34,143 bases of DNA from an uncultured Dorea sp. (GCA_948602995.1 CAPEBR010000042.1:1-34143), one strand, 5' to 3'; shown: positions 1 through 7,620, counted from the stretch's first letter. Notes: generated from the letters alone by a model not told the origin. Program-made: numbers and translations.

Positions 1-138
1 TTTCCTGAGATGGATCTCCCGGCCGGAAAGCTCCGCTTCCAAAGCATCCTGATTCACAAGGTTTAAACTCTTACGCATCTTGGTCGGGATTACGATCCTT
101 CCCTGTGCATCCAGTGTGCAGATATCGGTATATTTCAT
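1..138 (-). CDS. AbrB/SpoVT-type DNA-binding regulator, N-terminal part
   Basis: The reverse strand starts at ATG 138 behind the ribosome binding site AAGGTGAA and reads for 46 codons to the window edge, so the C-terminus is missing. The peptide begins MKYTDICTLDAQGRIVIPTK and continues with a Met-Arg-Lys segment; this is the swapped-hairpin AbrB/SpoVT DNA-binding fold, whose hallmark is a 'D-x-x-G-R-[IV]-x-[IL]-P' strand-turn-strand. Such proteins are transition-state regulators or antitoxin-like autoregulators that bind DNA as dimers. It is the last visible gene of the minus-strand mobile-element cluster, 75 bp after the 289-aa gene. Without the C-terminus I cannot tell a stand-alone regulator from an antitoxin. 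Confidence 0.8.
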   Translation of the reverse strand, partial: MKYTDICTLDAQGRIVIPTKMRKSLNLVNQDALEAELSGREIHLRK

Positions 139-213
139 AGGTTCACCTTCTTTCTAACAGAAAAGAAGCCGCCATGAGGCCGCTTCCTTTCCAAAAATGA
201 TAGTACCTGAAAT

Positions 214-1083
214 CTAAGCGGCATAAGCATTTCCCTGCGCCTGATTCTGGTACGGGTTATTTTGTATATTATTTTGCATATAGTCCGGAGCCAGGTTTTG
301 GTACTGTCCGTTTGGTGCATAATCCTGAGATTGTCCTTGGTATTGCCCGTTTTGGGGATAATAGGGATTCTGCCCCGGATATTGCCTATCCTGTGCGTAA
401 CCCTGATCCTGACCCTGCGCCTGATTCTGCGCCTGCCAGTCCTGTTGTTGCTTCTCATACGCCTGCTTTCCGTTTGCAATCAGTGACGGTGCCATACATG
501 CCTCCCAGTTGGTGATATAGGAATCCGTGCGCTTTAAGAGCGTATAGAGATCCATATCCGTCAGCTGGATAAACGCATTTTTCTCTGAGAGAAAGCTTCC
601 GGATTTCATATAGGAACCGCCCTTCTGGTTTTGGACTTTCACGCCCTTCCCGTTTACAATCTGAATCCGCCACGGGCTCTTCATTGGACGCCCGCTGGAA
701 TCGTTCGTATGGCGCGAGATGGAAAACTGCTGCGCCGTAGAATACCCCTGTACATCGGGAGTACCGTAAATCTTGCTCTGGGACCATTCAAATTCCTGGA
801 ATCCGGCAGTGATCCGTGTTAAGATAAACTGGATCTGTTCGGGAGCCAGGTTAAACTGTGCGATCACATTCTTATCGCCGGTGCCGTTGGAATAGTCCTG
901 GATCGTGACCTTGATCAGCGAATTTGCCTTATGGTCATTTTCCTTATACTCTCCTTTGGCATGGAGCTGTGCGTAATGGGTCAGCGCCGCGCATTTCAAC
1001 TGGTCATAGACGGCGATCAGCTTCCGGTCGGTCTGGACTTTGCAGATCTGAGGGGAAATCCGCGTCTGGTAATTCTGATTCAT
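214..1083 (-). CDS. Unrecognised 289-aa protein with Q/N/Y-rich disordered tail
   Basis: I do not recognise this family. The ATG at 1083 has the ribosome binding site AAGGGA about 9 nt upstream. Residues 1 to about 210 look folded and mixed alpha/beta, with 'SPWRIQIVNGKG' and 'FIQLTDMDLYTLLKR' as the clearest ordered stretches. Residues from about 212 to the end are low complexity, rich in Gln, Asn, Tyr, Gly and Pro, with repeated 'NGQYQ' and 'DYAPN/DYMQN'-type blocks, like a prion-like disordered tail. There is no signal peptide or membrane segment. It lies 28 bp after the VWA gene and is probably co-transcribed with it. The plan of ordered head plus low-complexity tail resembles the SSB of the same cluster, which suggests (inference only) a nucleic-acid-related role. 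Confidence 0.8.
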   Translation of the reverse strand: MNQNYQTRISPQICKVQTDRKLIAVYDQLKCAALTHYAQLHAKGEYKENDHKANSLIKVTIQDYSNGTGDKNVIAQFNLAPEQIQFILTRITAGFQEFEWSQSKIYGTPDVQGYSTAQQFSISRHTNDSSGRPMKSPWRIQIVNGKGVKVQNQKGGSYMKSGSFLSEKNAFIQLTDMDLYTLLKRTDSYITNWEACMAPSLIANGKQAYEKQQQDWQAQNQAQGQDQGYAQDRQYPGQNPYYPQNGQYQGQSQDYAPNGQYQNLAPDYMQNNIQNNPYQNQAQGNAYAA

Positions 1084-1111
1084 AAATCAATGTCCCTTCT
1101 TTCTAAAATTA

Positions 1112-3064
1112 TTAATTCAAATATTGTTTTACGAGGAGAGCCATGTTCTTCGGCAGTTCTTCGAGCTTTGTGATATCCAGGAAACCATCCTGATAGATCC
1201 GCTTGATGTTCTCCTTGTCTGAGCCGATGGCCGCCGCAAAGAGGATGATCCCTTTCTTTGAATATTCCTTCTTAATCCCGCGCAGGTCTGCCTCTGCTTC
1301 CGTGCCGTAGTACCCGTAATCCGCTGGCTGCCCGTCGGAAATAATGATAAGAAGCTTCTGGTTTTCCGGACGCCTGCCTAGATGTTCTGCCACATAGCGT
1401 AAGGCCGCCCCGTCCCGGTTGCCGTTTCTGGCGCTCATGTCCATCAGCCGGTAGCGGTCGGAAGTATCTAAGGAATCAAATTCTGCATAAGAATAAAGCG
1501 CTACCCCGGCTTCACAGTCCGGCGTGGTATGTCCGTAGATAGTGACAGGTATCTGCAGGCTCTGGCAGAAATCGTAAAGTACAATCGCTGTCATCCTTTC
1601 GTAAGTAATCCGGTCAGCGCAGCTCATAGAGCCGCTTTCATCGATCAGGAGCCCTACAGCCAGCTTCTGTTCTTCAGAAGGGAGCCTTGTCCTTGTAAAA
1701 AATGTGCCGTCTTCATGGTGCAGCGCCCTTGTATCCAGACGTTTTCCAAACTGCAGGTTCTTTAATTTCCCGCCTTCGCTTTCTTCCTTCAGGAGTGGGG
1801 CGATGGTTTTCTGCAGCCTTTTGGAAACCCTAAGAAGCGGCGGAGCAATGGTCTGGTAAGATTTGATCAAATAATCCGGCACGCTGCACATCCGGTTTAC
1901 CGTTACATGGATTCCGGTGTGTGCGTTTCCGTAATGGATATCGTTTGCCGCTTTCTGCAGCTCCTCCGTCATTTCCTGCTGGTATTGTCCCTCCGCTTTT
2001 TCCGTTGCCACGCTGTTTATGATCCGGAACAGATCACTGGCGGATTTCTCATAACCGGAACCCAGATACTGGTGGTTATAAGTAATGCCGGGATTATTCC
2101 CGTCTAAGACCGTGGACGTTTTGGCAAGCTGGAGCCTGTTCCCCTCCTCCGTCACGACATCCTGCACACTGGACATGGCATCCTGGCGTGCCTGTGGAGA
2201 AAACTGCGGCGGCAAACCGGAGCTTTGTATCTGCTTCCCGGCTTCCGTCTGTTTCGGCATTGCCCCGCCTTTGCCGGAGGGCAGAGGGGCACCGCTCTGG
2301 ATCTGATCGCCGAGAACTTCATTTAGCAGTTGCTTTACCTCATCCTCAGAAGCAGCTTTTAGCTTCTCCCTGGTATTCTCCACCAATGGCTTGATATATT
2401 CCCAAAGAATCCCAAGGATATGGTTGGAGGCATGGAGCCGGTCTTTCACATCATCCGAGTAAATAGATTCCTCCACGAAAGGCACGCAATCCTCCAGATA
2501 ATCCAGATAGGGGCCGGTATAGCCGTTCAGGTTATTGACCGTACCCGCCCTGCAGTATTGCAGGAGAAGGTTTGCCATAATGGAAAAATCCGAATACTCC
2601 TGGTCAATCTGGCTCTGGAGGGACGGCATCAGTTCATTCATCCGCAGGCAGTTCAGCTCGATCCCCTGCTTAAAAATGCCGGGATATGCGTCGCACATGC
2701 GGGCTTCGATGTAAATGTCTTCTAAAATGTTGCTGATATGGGAAGCGCACTCAGAAAGCGTCAGGCATGTAGCCTTATCCTTCCCATGTACGGCTTCCAG
2801 CATTTCCTCGTAGCCTTCCTGATACTGGTCATCGAAAGATGGCTCTTCCGGATAGAAGGAGCCGTTCTCCATGCTGCGCAGATACAACCCAAGGGTTGTA
2901 AAGTCCGTAAATAAGAGATGGGCCGTTTCATGGCCGTTCATCCCCACAAGGCTCTCGGAACGCAGCATCCGGGACGGGAAACTCTGGGTAATGTGGTTGC
3001 CGGCATTGATATGGATCTTATAGTTATACGTGTAAGCAAGGCCGGCGACACCAGAAGTCTTCAT
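1112..3064 (-). CDS. CobT-like VWA-domain protein, partner of the MoxR-type ATPase
   Basis: A 650-aa open frame. A C-terminal von Willebrand A domain carries the MIDAS motif D475-x-S477-x-S479 in 'LLIDESGSMS', followed by 'GHTTPD' and 'ISDGQPADYG'. The N-terminal half has 'NGHETAHLLFTDF', helical segments and a Gln/Gly/Pro linker. This arrangement resembles CobT, the VWA partner of a MoxR/CobS-type AAA+ ATPase, and such an ATPase lies just upstream (3507-5321). Paired systems of this kind usually remodel or metallate a client protein; the client is unknown here. The start is doubtful. ATG 3064 lacks a ribosome binding site and follows a stop two codons earlier, while a well-led reading frame at 3125 encodes what looks like the missing N-terminus in another frame. 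The gene may carry a one-base frameshift near 3040-3064. The transcript probably starts at the extended -10 box at 3202-3210. Confidence 0.85.
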   Translation of the reverse strand: MKTSGVAGLAYTYNYKIHINAGNHITQSFPSRMLRSESLVGMNGHETAHLLFTDFTTLGLYLRSMENGSFYPEEPSFDDQYQEGYEEMLEAVHGKDKATCLTLSECASHISNILEDIYIEARMCDAYPGIFKQGIELNCLRMNELMPSLQSQIDQEYSDFSIMANLLLQYCRAGTVNNLNGYTGPYLDYLEDCVPFVEESIYSDDVKDRLHASNHILGILWEYIKPLVENTREKLKAASEDEVKQLLNEVLGDQIQSGAPLPSGKGGAMPKQTEAGKQIQSSGLPPQFSPQARQDAMSSVQDVVTEEGNRLQLAKTSTVLDGNNPGITYNHQYLGSGYEKSASDLFRIINSVATEKAEGQYQQEMTEELQKAANDIHYGNAHTGIHVTVNRMCSVPDYLIKSYQTIAPPLLRVSKRLQKTIAPLLKEESEGGKLKNLQFGKRLDTRALHHEDGTFFTRTRLPSEEQKLAVGLLIDESGSMSCADRITYERMTAIVLYDFCQSLQIPVTIYGHTTPDCEAGVALYSYAEFDSLDTSDRYRLMDMSARNGNRDGAALRYVAEHLGRRPENQKLLIIISDGQPADYGYYGTEAEADLRGIKKEYSKKGIILFAAAIGSDKENIKRIYQDGFLDITKLEELPKNMALLVKQYLN

Positions 3065-3125
3065 CCGTCAGGGTGAGGGTCTGGTCCTGGATCATCTGCT
3101 GTAGTTTTTTCTGGTTGCTGTTCAA
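3024..3125 (-). other. 33-codon ORF overlapping the VWA gene; probable displaced N-terminus
   Basis: TTG 3125 lies downstream of AAAGGA and opens a 33-codon frame (starting L/M-N-S-N-Q-K-K-L-Q-Q and including 'TLTLTDEDFW') that ends at TAA 3024-3026, inside the VWA frame. Skipping one base in the GC-rich stretch near 3040-3050 joins it to the VWA frame just before 'LAYTYNYK'. The likeliest reading is that the VWA gene originally started here and a one-base insertion broke it. A coupling leader peptide or a sequence error are the alternatives. Confidence 0.5.
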
Positions 3126-3163
3126 AATTCATTCATCCTTTCTTTATATAGTTTTTATTTCCA

Positions 3164-3248
3164 ATCGCAAGCGTTTCGTAACCGGCTATTAAAAGCAGGG
3201 AATTATATCATTACTGCTTATTTGCCAGACATCTGTTTTTCTTGCGAT
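3164..3248. repeat. 8-bp inverted repeat flanking the VWA promoter
   Basis: ATCGCAAG at 3164-3171 and CTTGCGAT at 3241-3248 are perfect inverted copies about 70 bp apart, on either side of the extended -10 box. They could be operator half-sites or chance; nothing else supports either view. Confidence 0.35.
3202..3210 (-). promoter_or_regulatory. Extended -10 promoter for the VWA gene
   Basis: Reverse-strand TGATATAAT at 3210-3202 combines a consensus TATAAT with the upstream TG of extended -10 promoters. The -35 region is weak (TGTCTG/GTCTGG). It lies about 75 bp before the first possible start (3125) of the VWA gene and downstream of the XRE gene, so VWA and the following genes can be transcribed apart from the ATPase. 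Confidence 0.5.
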
Positions 3249-3493
3249 CAAAATACTTTTTCCGTCAGAAGTTCTTCCATGGTACAGCAAAAATAAAGCG
3301 CCATACGGTAAGTGATATAGGTCGGCGGAAGGACTTTGCCGGACTCGTAATTCATGATGGCTTTCCTCGGTACGTGCAAAATTTTTGCCAGCGTTTTCTG
3401 GGAGAGCCTCCACCGTTTGGATTTCCGGAGATAAGAGAGATTGGCCGCAAAGACCTTGCGCATCTCTTCCTCTGTAATCTGATAATCTCTCAT
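3248..3493 (-). CDS. XRE-family helix-turn-helix regulator
   Basis: An 81-aa protein beginning MRDYQITEEE. I chose ATG 3493 because AGGGGG lies 7-9 nt upstream; a TTG start at 3517 would overlap the ATPase gene and has no such site. The HTH runs from 'FAANLSYLRKSKRWRLSQKT' through 'LAKILHVPRKAIMNYESGK' to 'LPPTYITYRMALYF', the usual Cro/CI-type layout with the recognition helix around 'VPRKAIMNYESG'. It sits 13 bp after the ATPase stop and just before the VWA promoter, so local autoregulation is plausible (inference). The protein is no longer than the DNA-binding domain plus one helix. Confidence 0.85.
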   Translation of the reverse strand: MRDYQITEEEMRKVFAANLSYLRKSKRWRLSQKTLAKILHVPRKAIMNYESGKVLPPTYITYRMALYFCCTMEELLTEKVF

Positions 3494-3506
3494 AATGCGC
3501 CCCCTC

Positions 3507-5321
3507 TTATGCCGCAAGGATGGAATCCAGGCAGCCGTTCTCTACTTCCTGACGGCTCTCTGCGTCTGCCGAAACAGAGGAGAGGATGGTGTAATGGGCG
3601 GCTTCCCGGATATCCCCGCAGACCATGAAGGACTGCACCCAGGAGATTAGCTCCCGGACTCCGCAGCATCCGTCTGTGATCAGGTTCTCGTGGCAGTATT
3701 CGGATACGGCTTTCACAATCTTTGCCATGGTCGTTACTGTTTTTTTATCCGTACAGCCGGTAATTCCAAGGACCCGTTTAACTAAGGTATCCTCATCCGG
3801 TTCGTCCAGATCGATGACCAGGTTCATTCTGGAGATGACAGACTGGTTCATCTGCTTGCAGCCTGCATAATCATTGTTGGTAGTTACTACGATTGTGGTA
3901 TCCGGGTGTCGGTGAATGACTTCCCCGTTTGGCAGGAACACGCTGTTACAGCGGTCCAGCAGGGAATTTAAGCCCACCAGCACGCCGGGATTGGCAATGA
4001 CCGTAGGTTCCTGTAATTCCACAAGATAGCCGTAACGGATTGCCTCTACTAACGGTGTGTCCACATATTTAAACTTCTGGTGGGAATCCTGCTTTGCGTA
4101 GTGGTCGTGCATTTCATTGAAAATGGTATCCACCAGCTTCTGGTAGACCGTATCCTCATCCACCGATTCATCATAGGTGCCGGTCAGCTTCTGGTAAGCC
4201 GTTGCCGGATCCATCATGATGTCCTGGAAGGTGGGATATTCGCTCTGGAGGGCGGAAAGCTTCCCGTCCACATCGGGCAGAATCTGTCCGAGCAGGTCGA
4301 AAATCTCGGTATTTGCAGAACAGGTAATGCAGCGGTAAGGAAGATGGAGGCCGGAAGCAATCGCTTTGGCGCCTTCGGTCTTTCCCGTCCCTGCAGGCCC
4401 CCTTAAGAGGAAGTTCCGCATGGGTGATACAGTATTTGTAGTTAATTTTGCGTGTTCGCAGATCCGTTTGATCTCCGGCGGTATGATGTACCAGTCGGGG
4501 ATCTGCGGCACGGTGAGTTCTTCCTGGGGAGTCAGTGTCCGGGAATCGGACAGGATGTATTTGCCTACGAAATCTTTTTTTGAAACGCTTGCCATTACTT
4601 TTCGGGTAGATGTACCGGGTTTTACGACCTGGAAGGTTCCAAGAATGACATCCGTTGGGGAATAAGTGCCTTTCTGTACCGTAAATGACTTCAGCTGCGG
4701 AACCGACCCGTTGTTGGGCGTATCACTTGGAATCCCCCCGTTTGCCAAGGATGTTCCATACCGGACGCGCCGGTAGAGGTTATCGCACAGGACGGCCGCG
4801 GTCTCCACCGTATTGTCCATATCCGGATAACCGCTGTCCCGGTCATTTTTCAGCTTCTGGTAATGTTCATTGAACTCATCATCTGCCAGAGCGGTTGGGA
4901 GAAGTGCAAAGATCAGGGCAGCGCCGCTTTTCTCGTCTTCTTTGAGCATATATTTTCCCGGACTGCTTTCCGGGTCCGGCGGCATCTGGTAACAGCCTGC
5001 CGTAAATTTCCCGTTTGTCCGGTTGTAGACTGCTACATGCAGCTCACCCGTTTTGCTCGGATATTCCGCAATCGTAAAGTTGTTGCCCTGGCTTCCGATT
5101 GCACCCAGTTCCTCCGGCGGCTTTGCGCCTGTCGGGGACTCTAATTCCATATATGCCAGGATTGCCCGGAGCGTCGCCGCATGGAGCGTGGAACGCTTCT
5201 GGGGCTGTGTGCAGTACTTGGAATAGACGTTTTTGCATACCGGGTCGTCCGAATAATCCTCAAAGGGTTCCGGCAGCTTCCGGCGAAAAGACCAGTTGGG
5301 TAATAAATTTCCATTTGCCAT
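3507..5321 (-). CDS. MoxR/CobS-like AAA+ ATPase
   Basis: A 604-aa protein from ATG 5321 (GGGAGA about 9 nt upstream; an in-frame TTG at 5327 is less likely). The N-terminal ~250 residues are not recognisable. The AAA+ module starts near residue 290, with Walker A 'GPAGTGKTEGAK' (K314), a sensor-1 strand 'TTIVVTTNND' and an arginine-finger-like 'NQSVISRMNLVIDL'. The segment 'VLVGLNSLLDRCNSVFLPNG' is typical of dynein-related AAA_5/MoxR ATPases that load or remodel clients together with a VWA protein, as in CobS-CobT. Where Walker B should read hhhhDE, the sequence is 'LVELQEP', with Gln in the Asp position, so hydrolysis may be atypical unless the true Walker B lies elsewhere. The XRE gene and the VWA partner follow directly. 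Confidence 0.85.
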   Translation of the reverse strand: MANGNLLPNWSFRRKLPEPFEDYSDDPVCKNVYSKYCTQPQKRSTLHAATLRAILAYMELESPTGAKPPEELGAIGSQGNNFTIAEYPSKTGELHVAVYNRTNGKFTAGCYQMPPDPESSPGKYMLKEDEKSGAALIFALLPTALADDEFNEHYQKLKNDRDSGYPDMDNTVETAAVLCDNLYRRVRYGTSLANGGIPSDTPNNGSVPQLKSFTVQKGTYSPTDVILGTFQVVKPGTSTRKVMASVSKKDFVGKYILSDSRTLTPQEELTVPQIPDWYIIPPEIKRICEHAKLTTNTVSPMRNFLLRGPAGTGKTEGAKAIASGLHLPYRCITCSANTEIFDLLGQILPDVDGKLSALQSEYPTFQDIMMDPATAYQKLTGTYDESVDEDTVYQKLVDTIFNEMHDHYAKQDSHQKFKYVDTPLVEAIRYGYLVELQEPTVIANPGVLVGLNSLLDRCNSVFLPNGEVIHRHPDTTIVVTTNNDYAGCKQMNQSVISRMNLVIDLDEPDEDTLVKRVLGITGCTDKKTVTTMAKIVKAVSEYCHENLITDGCCGVRELISWVQSFMVCGDIREAAHYTILSSVSADAESRQEVENGCLDSILAA

Positions 5322-5337
5322 AATCAATCTCTCCCTT

Positions 5338-6153
5338 CTATGTCCATGATAATTCCAGTGTGTCGTTGGTTTCTCTTGCTTTCAACTCATCGCGGGTAAA
5401 GATGTCCGTGAGGGCTGCCCAGTAATCTCTGGGCGGGAAATGCTGGAAGGTATCTTTTATTTCCGGGGTATTGTTGGCATAAATAAATATTTCACCAGCT
5501 TCATTGATATATAGCTTCTGGTGTCCCCTTGCCTGCAGGTCTCCGATCAGTTCCGTTAGTAAGGGTTTCCCGATGAGGGAATACCATGATTCCGGATCCA
5601 CATGGACAGGAGATTCTGCCGGATTATCAGTCTTAGTGCCATCCGGATTCTTTTGTCCCGGAAGGGGTGTGAAATCCGTAATGGTCATCATGAAAAGCTT
5701 CAGATGCCCATACTGGTCCAGGGAAACATCCGCAAAGTTATAATCTCCCGTATGGAAGGTCCGGATACGGATGATGTCGCAATTCAGCAGGGACTCTGCC
5801 TTGACAGGACGGGTATACTCCCAGGATGCTTCCGGGTAAGCCGCCTTGATCTTATCCGTAACCTGGTAATTGATCTGACGGATCAGTAGCGTCTCCATGT
5901 CAAAGAAAGGGGCTTCCTCCTTTTGTTTCTTACGCTTATGCGTGTGAGTATTTCTTAAGAAAGACGGGGCTGAGATATGCGGTAACATGGGCATCAGGAG
6001 GAAGAGAAAGCTTCCTGCAATCCCGGTGATCGCGATGCCGGCAATGACAGACCGGTTCCTTTGTTCTGTGGTAAAGAGCAGAGCCAGGAATAAAATAATG
6101 GCGACTGCTTTTATCATTTTGATACTTTTGTGTTCTGCTTTTCTTGTTTTCAT
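5338..6153 (-). CDS. Membrane-anchored protein of unknown function
   Basis: A 271-aa protein with ribosome binding site AAAGGA before ATG 6153. Residues from about 13 to 55 form two hydrophobic segments ('AVAIILFLALLF' and 'GIAITGIAGSFLFLLMPML'), followed by a basic stretch ('THTHKRKKQKEE') and a soluble domain of about 190 residues. The positive charge after the second segment suggests both termini are cytoplasmic. I recognise no family. It ends 16 bp before the ATPase start, so the two are probably co-transcribed, possibly placing the ATPase near the membrane (inference). A strong terminator separates it from the SSB gene upstream, so expression would need read-through or an unseen promoter. 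Confidence 0.75.
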   Translation of the reverse strand: MKTRKAEHKSIKMIKAVAIILFLALLFTTEQRNRSVIAGIAITGIAGSFLFLLMPMLPHISAPSFLRNTHTHKRKKQKEEAPFFDMETLLIRQINYQVTDKIKAAYPEASWEYTRPVKAESLLNCDIIRIRTFHTGDYNFADVSLDQYGHLKLFMMTITDFTPLPGQKNPDGTKTDNPAESPVHVDPESWYSLIGKPLLTELIGDLQARGHQKLYINEAGEIFIYANNTPEIKDTFQHFPPRDYWAALTDIFTRDELKARETNDTLELSWT

Positions 6154-6199
6154 TTGGAGTTCCTTTCATATAAATAAATTACGTTTAAAGATGATTTGC

Positions 6200-6242
6200 A
6201 AAAAAAGGAACTGCTGTGTTCAAACGTAAACACGCAATTCCT
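6200..6242 (-). terminator. Intrinsic terminator after the SSB gene
   Basis: On the reverse strand, AGGAATTGC-GTGTT pairs with AACAC-A-GCAGTTCCT (14 pairs with one G-U and one bulged A) around an 8-nt loop, followed by seven T. It lies about 60 bp past the SSB stop and before the membrane-protein gene. Confidence 0.8.
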
Positions 6243-6305
6243 TTCCTGAAGTGATCTGCAGGAGCGGCTGCCGCTGGCAGGCTCCATAACCGGGTGATTC
6301 TGAAG

Positions 6306-7220
6306 TTATGCAGTGAAGGGAAGCTGTGAGGCCATGCCTTCCGGGATGTTGGTAAACCCATCTCCGGCAAAGCCGCCCTGCGGCGGTGTCTGGCCGTACT
6401 GGGCATTCCCTCTCTGCTGCTGGTACATCTGGTCTCCAACGGAACCGTTCTGTGCAGTGGTATTTGCCTGGTAGGAACCGCCTTGCGGAGCTCCTCCGTT
6501 CGCAGGCTGCGGGCCGCTGCTCATGTTCCTGCCTCCGTTCGGATAGCTGCCGCCTGCAGCACTATTCCCGTTATTTTGGTAGGTTGCACCTGCATTGCCA
6601 TTTCCTGCATTGGAATAATTACCATTCGCATTGCCGTTTCCGCCATTGGGATAGCTGCCTCCACCGGATAGATTATTGCCGCCCGGATAATTTGTATTTC
6701 CGGCAGCATTTCCACCAGCAGGATACGCGCCTCCTTGTGCAGTGCCGGCAGGATTCTGATAACCGCTGTTTTGCGGGCATGGATTCTGATAGCCTCCGGA
6801 TCCCGGCGTTGCTGCGCCTCCATTGTACGGTGGTGCGCCTGCCTGGTTTCCGCCTGTCTCTCCTTCTGGTTTGTTGGAAAGGCAGAACTGCCAGTCCCGT
6901 ACATTGATCTTAGCGCCGGAACCGGCCTGACCGGATCGCTGCCCCTGGCTGTAAACAAAGGGATGGATTTCAAGTTCCCCGTAGATATACAGGCAGGTCC
7001 CTTTTTTGACTCCCGCCTTCAGAAGCCGCTCTGCCAGATGTTTGTTCAGATAACACTGATAGAAAACGGATTCATAGGGGTTTTCCGGGTTATTCTGTGC
7101 GTTCTGGCTCCTTTGTGAAGTGGCAAGGTCTAAGGAGATGTACTCCGTACCGTTGTTCCTTCCCTGCTGCATGACGGGATCCTTGGTGACCCTTCCCATG
7201 AGATGAATGATTGCTGACAT
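6306..7220 (-). CDS. ssb: Single-stranded DNA-binding protein with long Gly/Asn-rich tail
   Basis: A 304-aa protein, about twice the length of typical bacterial SSB (~150-180 aa). Residues 1 to about 118 form the OB fold: 'IIHLMGRVTKDPVMQ' opens the domain, then 'YISLDLATSQRS', 'YESVFYQCYLNKHLAERL', 'KGTCLYIYGELEI' and 'INVRDWQFCLS'. From about 125 the chain is low complexity (Gly, Asn, Gln, Tyr, Ser, Ala), expected to be disordered. The end reads 'NIPEGMASQLPFTA'. It keeps the LPF of the usual SSB tip that recruits repair proteins, but lacks the acidic run before it and adds two residues. SSBs of this kind coat ssDNA during plasmid or ICE transfer and replication. The start follows AAAGGAG. 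A sigma-A promoter and a structured leader lie upstream and a strong terminator downstream. Confidence 0.9.
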   Translation of the reverse strand: MSAIIHLMGRVTKDPVMQQGRNNGTEYISLDLATSQRSQNAQNNPENPYESVFYQCYLNKHLAERLLKAGVKKGTCLYIYGELEIHPFVYSQGQRSGQAGSGAKINVRDWQFCLSNKPEGETGGNQAGAPPYNGGAATPGSGGYQNPCPQNSGYQNPAGTAQGGAYPAGGNAAGNTNYPGGNNLSGGGSYPNGGNGNANGNYSNAGNGNAGATYQNNGNSAAGGSYPNGGRNMSSGPQPANGGAPQGGSYQANTTAQNGSVGDQMYQQQRGNAQYGQTPPQGGFAGDGFTNIPEGMASQLPFTA

Positions 7221-7437
7221 AAAATTTCTCCTTTCTGCCCTCTTAGGCGTTGAAATAATAAAAATAGATAAAAGAATAGGAAATCCATGTCTTAGATTTC
7301 CTAAAATAAAAAAAGAGCCATTAAGTGACCGCAGGGTGCGGCTATCCTAATGACTCTGATTTCCAAACTTAAACTTACGTGTGCTCTGGAAGAATGGTCC
7401 AGACTCCCAATGTGGGATAACACAAAAACTTAAATAC
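7221..7437 (-). ncRNA. Structured 5' leader RNA of the SSB transcript
   Basis: Between the promoter (7444-7472) and the SSB start, the reverse-strand RNA can form three clear hairpins in order. The first, at 7403-7385, has a 6-bp stem TCTGGA/TCCAGA. The second, at 7357-7314, has a 10-pair outer stem with one G-U, an internal loop and a perfect inner stem CCGCA-CCC-TGCGG, and is followed by seven U. The third, at 7302-7278, has a perfect 8-bp stem AGGAAATC/GATTTCCT followed by a U-rich stretch. A ~215-nt leader of this order suggests a cis-regulatory element with transcription attenuation. I cannot match it to a riboswitch class I know. Confidence 0.6.
7308..7357 (-). terminator. Terminator-like hairpin within the SSB leader
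   Basis: The reverse strand has the arm AGAGTCATTA and its partner TAATGGCTCT (all ten positions pair, one as G-U), enclosing a second stem CCGCA/TGCGG with a CCC loop, and then TTTTTTTATTTT. It lies about 90 nt before the SSB start codon, so it would reduce SSB transcription unless an alternative fold disrupts it. Confidence 0.6.
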
Positions 7438-7443
7438 ATGATT

Positions 7444-7472
7444 ATAATAACACAATATATAGTAATAGTCAA
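7444..7472 (-). promoter_or_regulatory. Sigma-A promoter for the SSB leader
   Basis: Reverse-strand TTGACT (7472-7467), exactly 17 bp, then TATTAT (7449-7444). This is near consensus; the predicted start is near 7437, leaving the long leader before SSB. Confidence 0.7.
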
Positions 7473-7546
7473 TGAAATAAATTCTATATATAGATTGTTC
7501 TAAGTTCTAAAAGAATTGGCATGGTCAAATGGAAGGAGGGAATGGC

Positions 7547-7575
7547 TTGCTAATTTTTCTTACTAATGTTAGTAT
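7547..7575 (+). promoter_or_regulatory. Promoter with operator dyad before the Rpn nuclease gene
   Basis: TTGCTA at 7547-7552, 17 bp, TAGTAT at 7570-7575. The perfect dyad TACTAA-TG-TTAGTA (7561-7574) covers the -10 box, as an autoregulatory operator would. The gene starts about 46 bp downstream. Confidence 0.55.
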
Positions 7576-7620
7576 AAGATTGTAAAAAAATATTTTCTGG
7601 ATGATAAGAGGTGATGACAG

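Noticed and set aside
455..787. Reverse-strand 110-aa ORF and other ORFs opposite or inside large genes
   Set aside because: They are shadows of genes with clear family signatures and lack their own translation signals.
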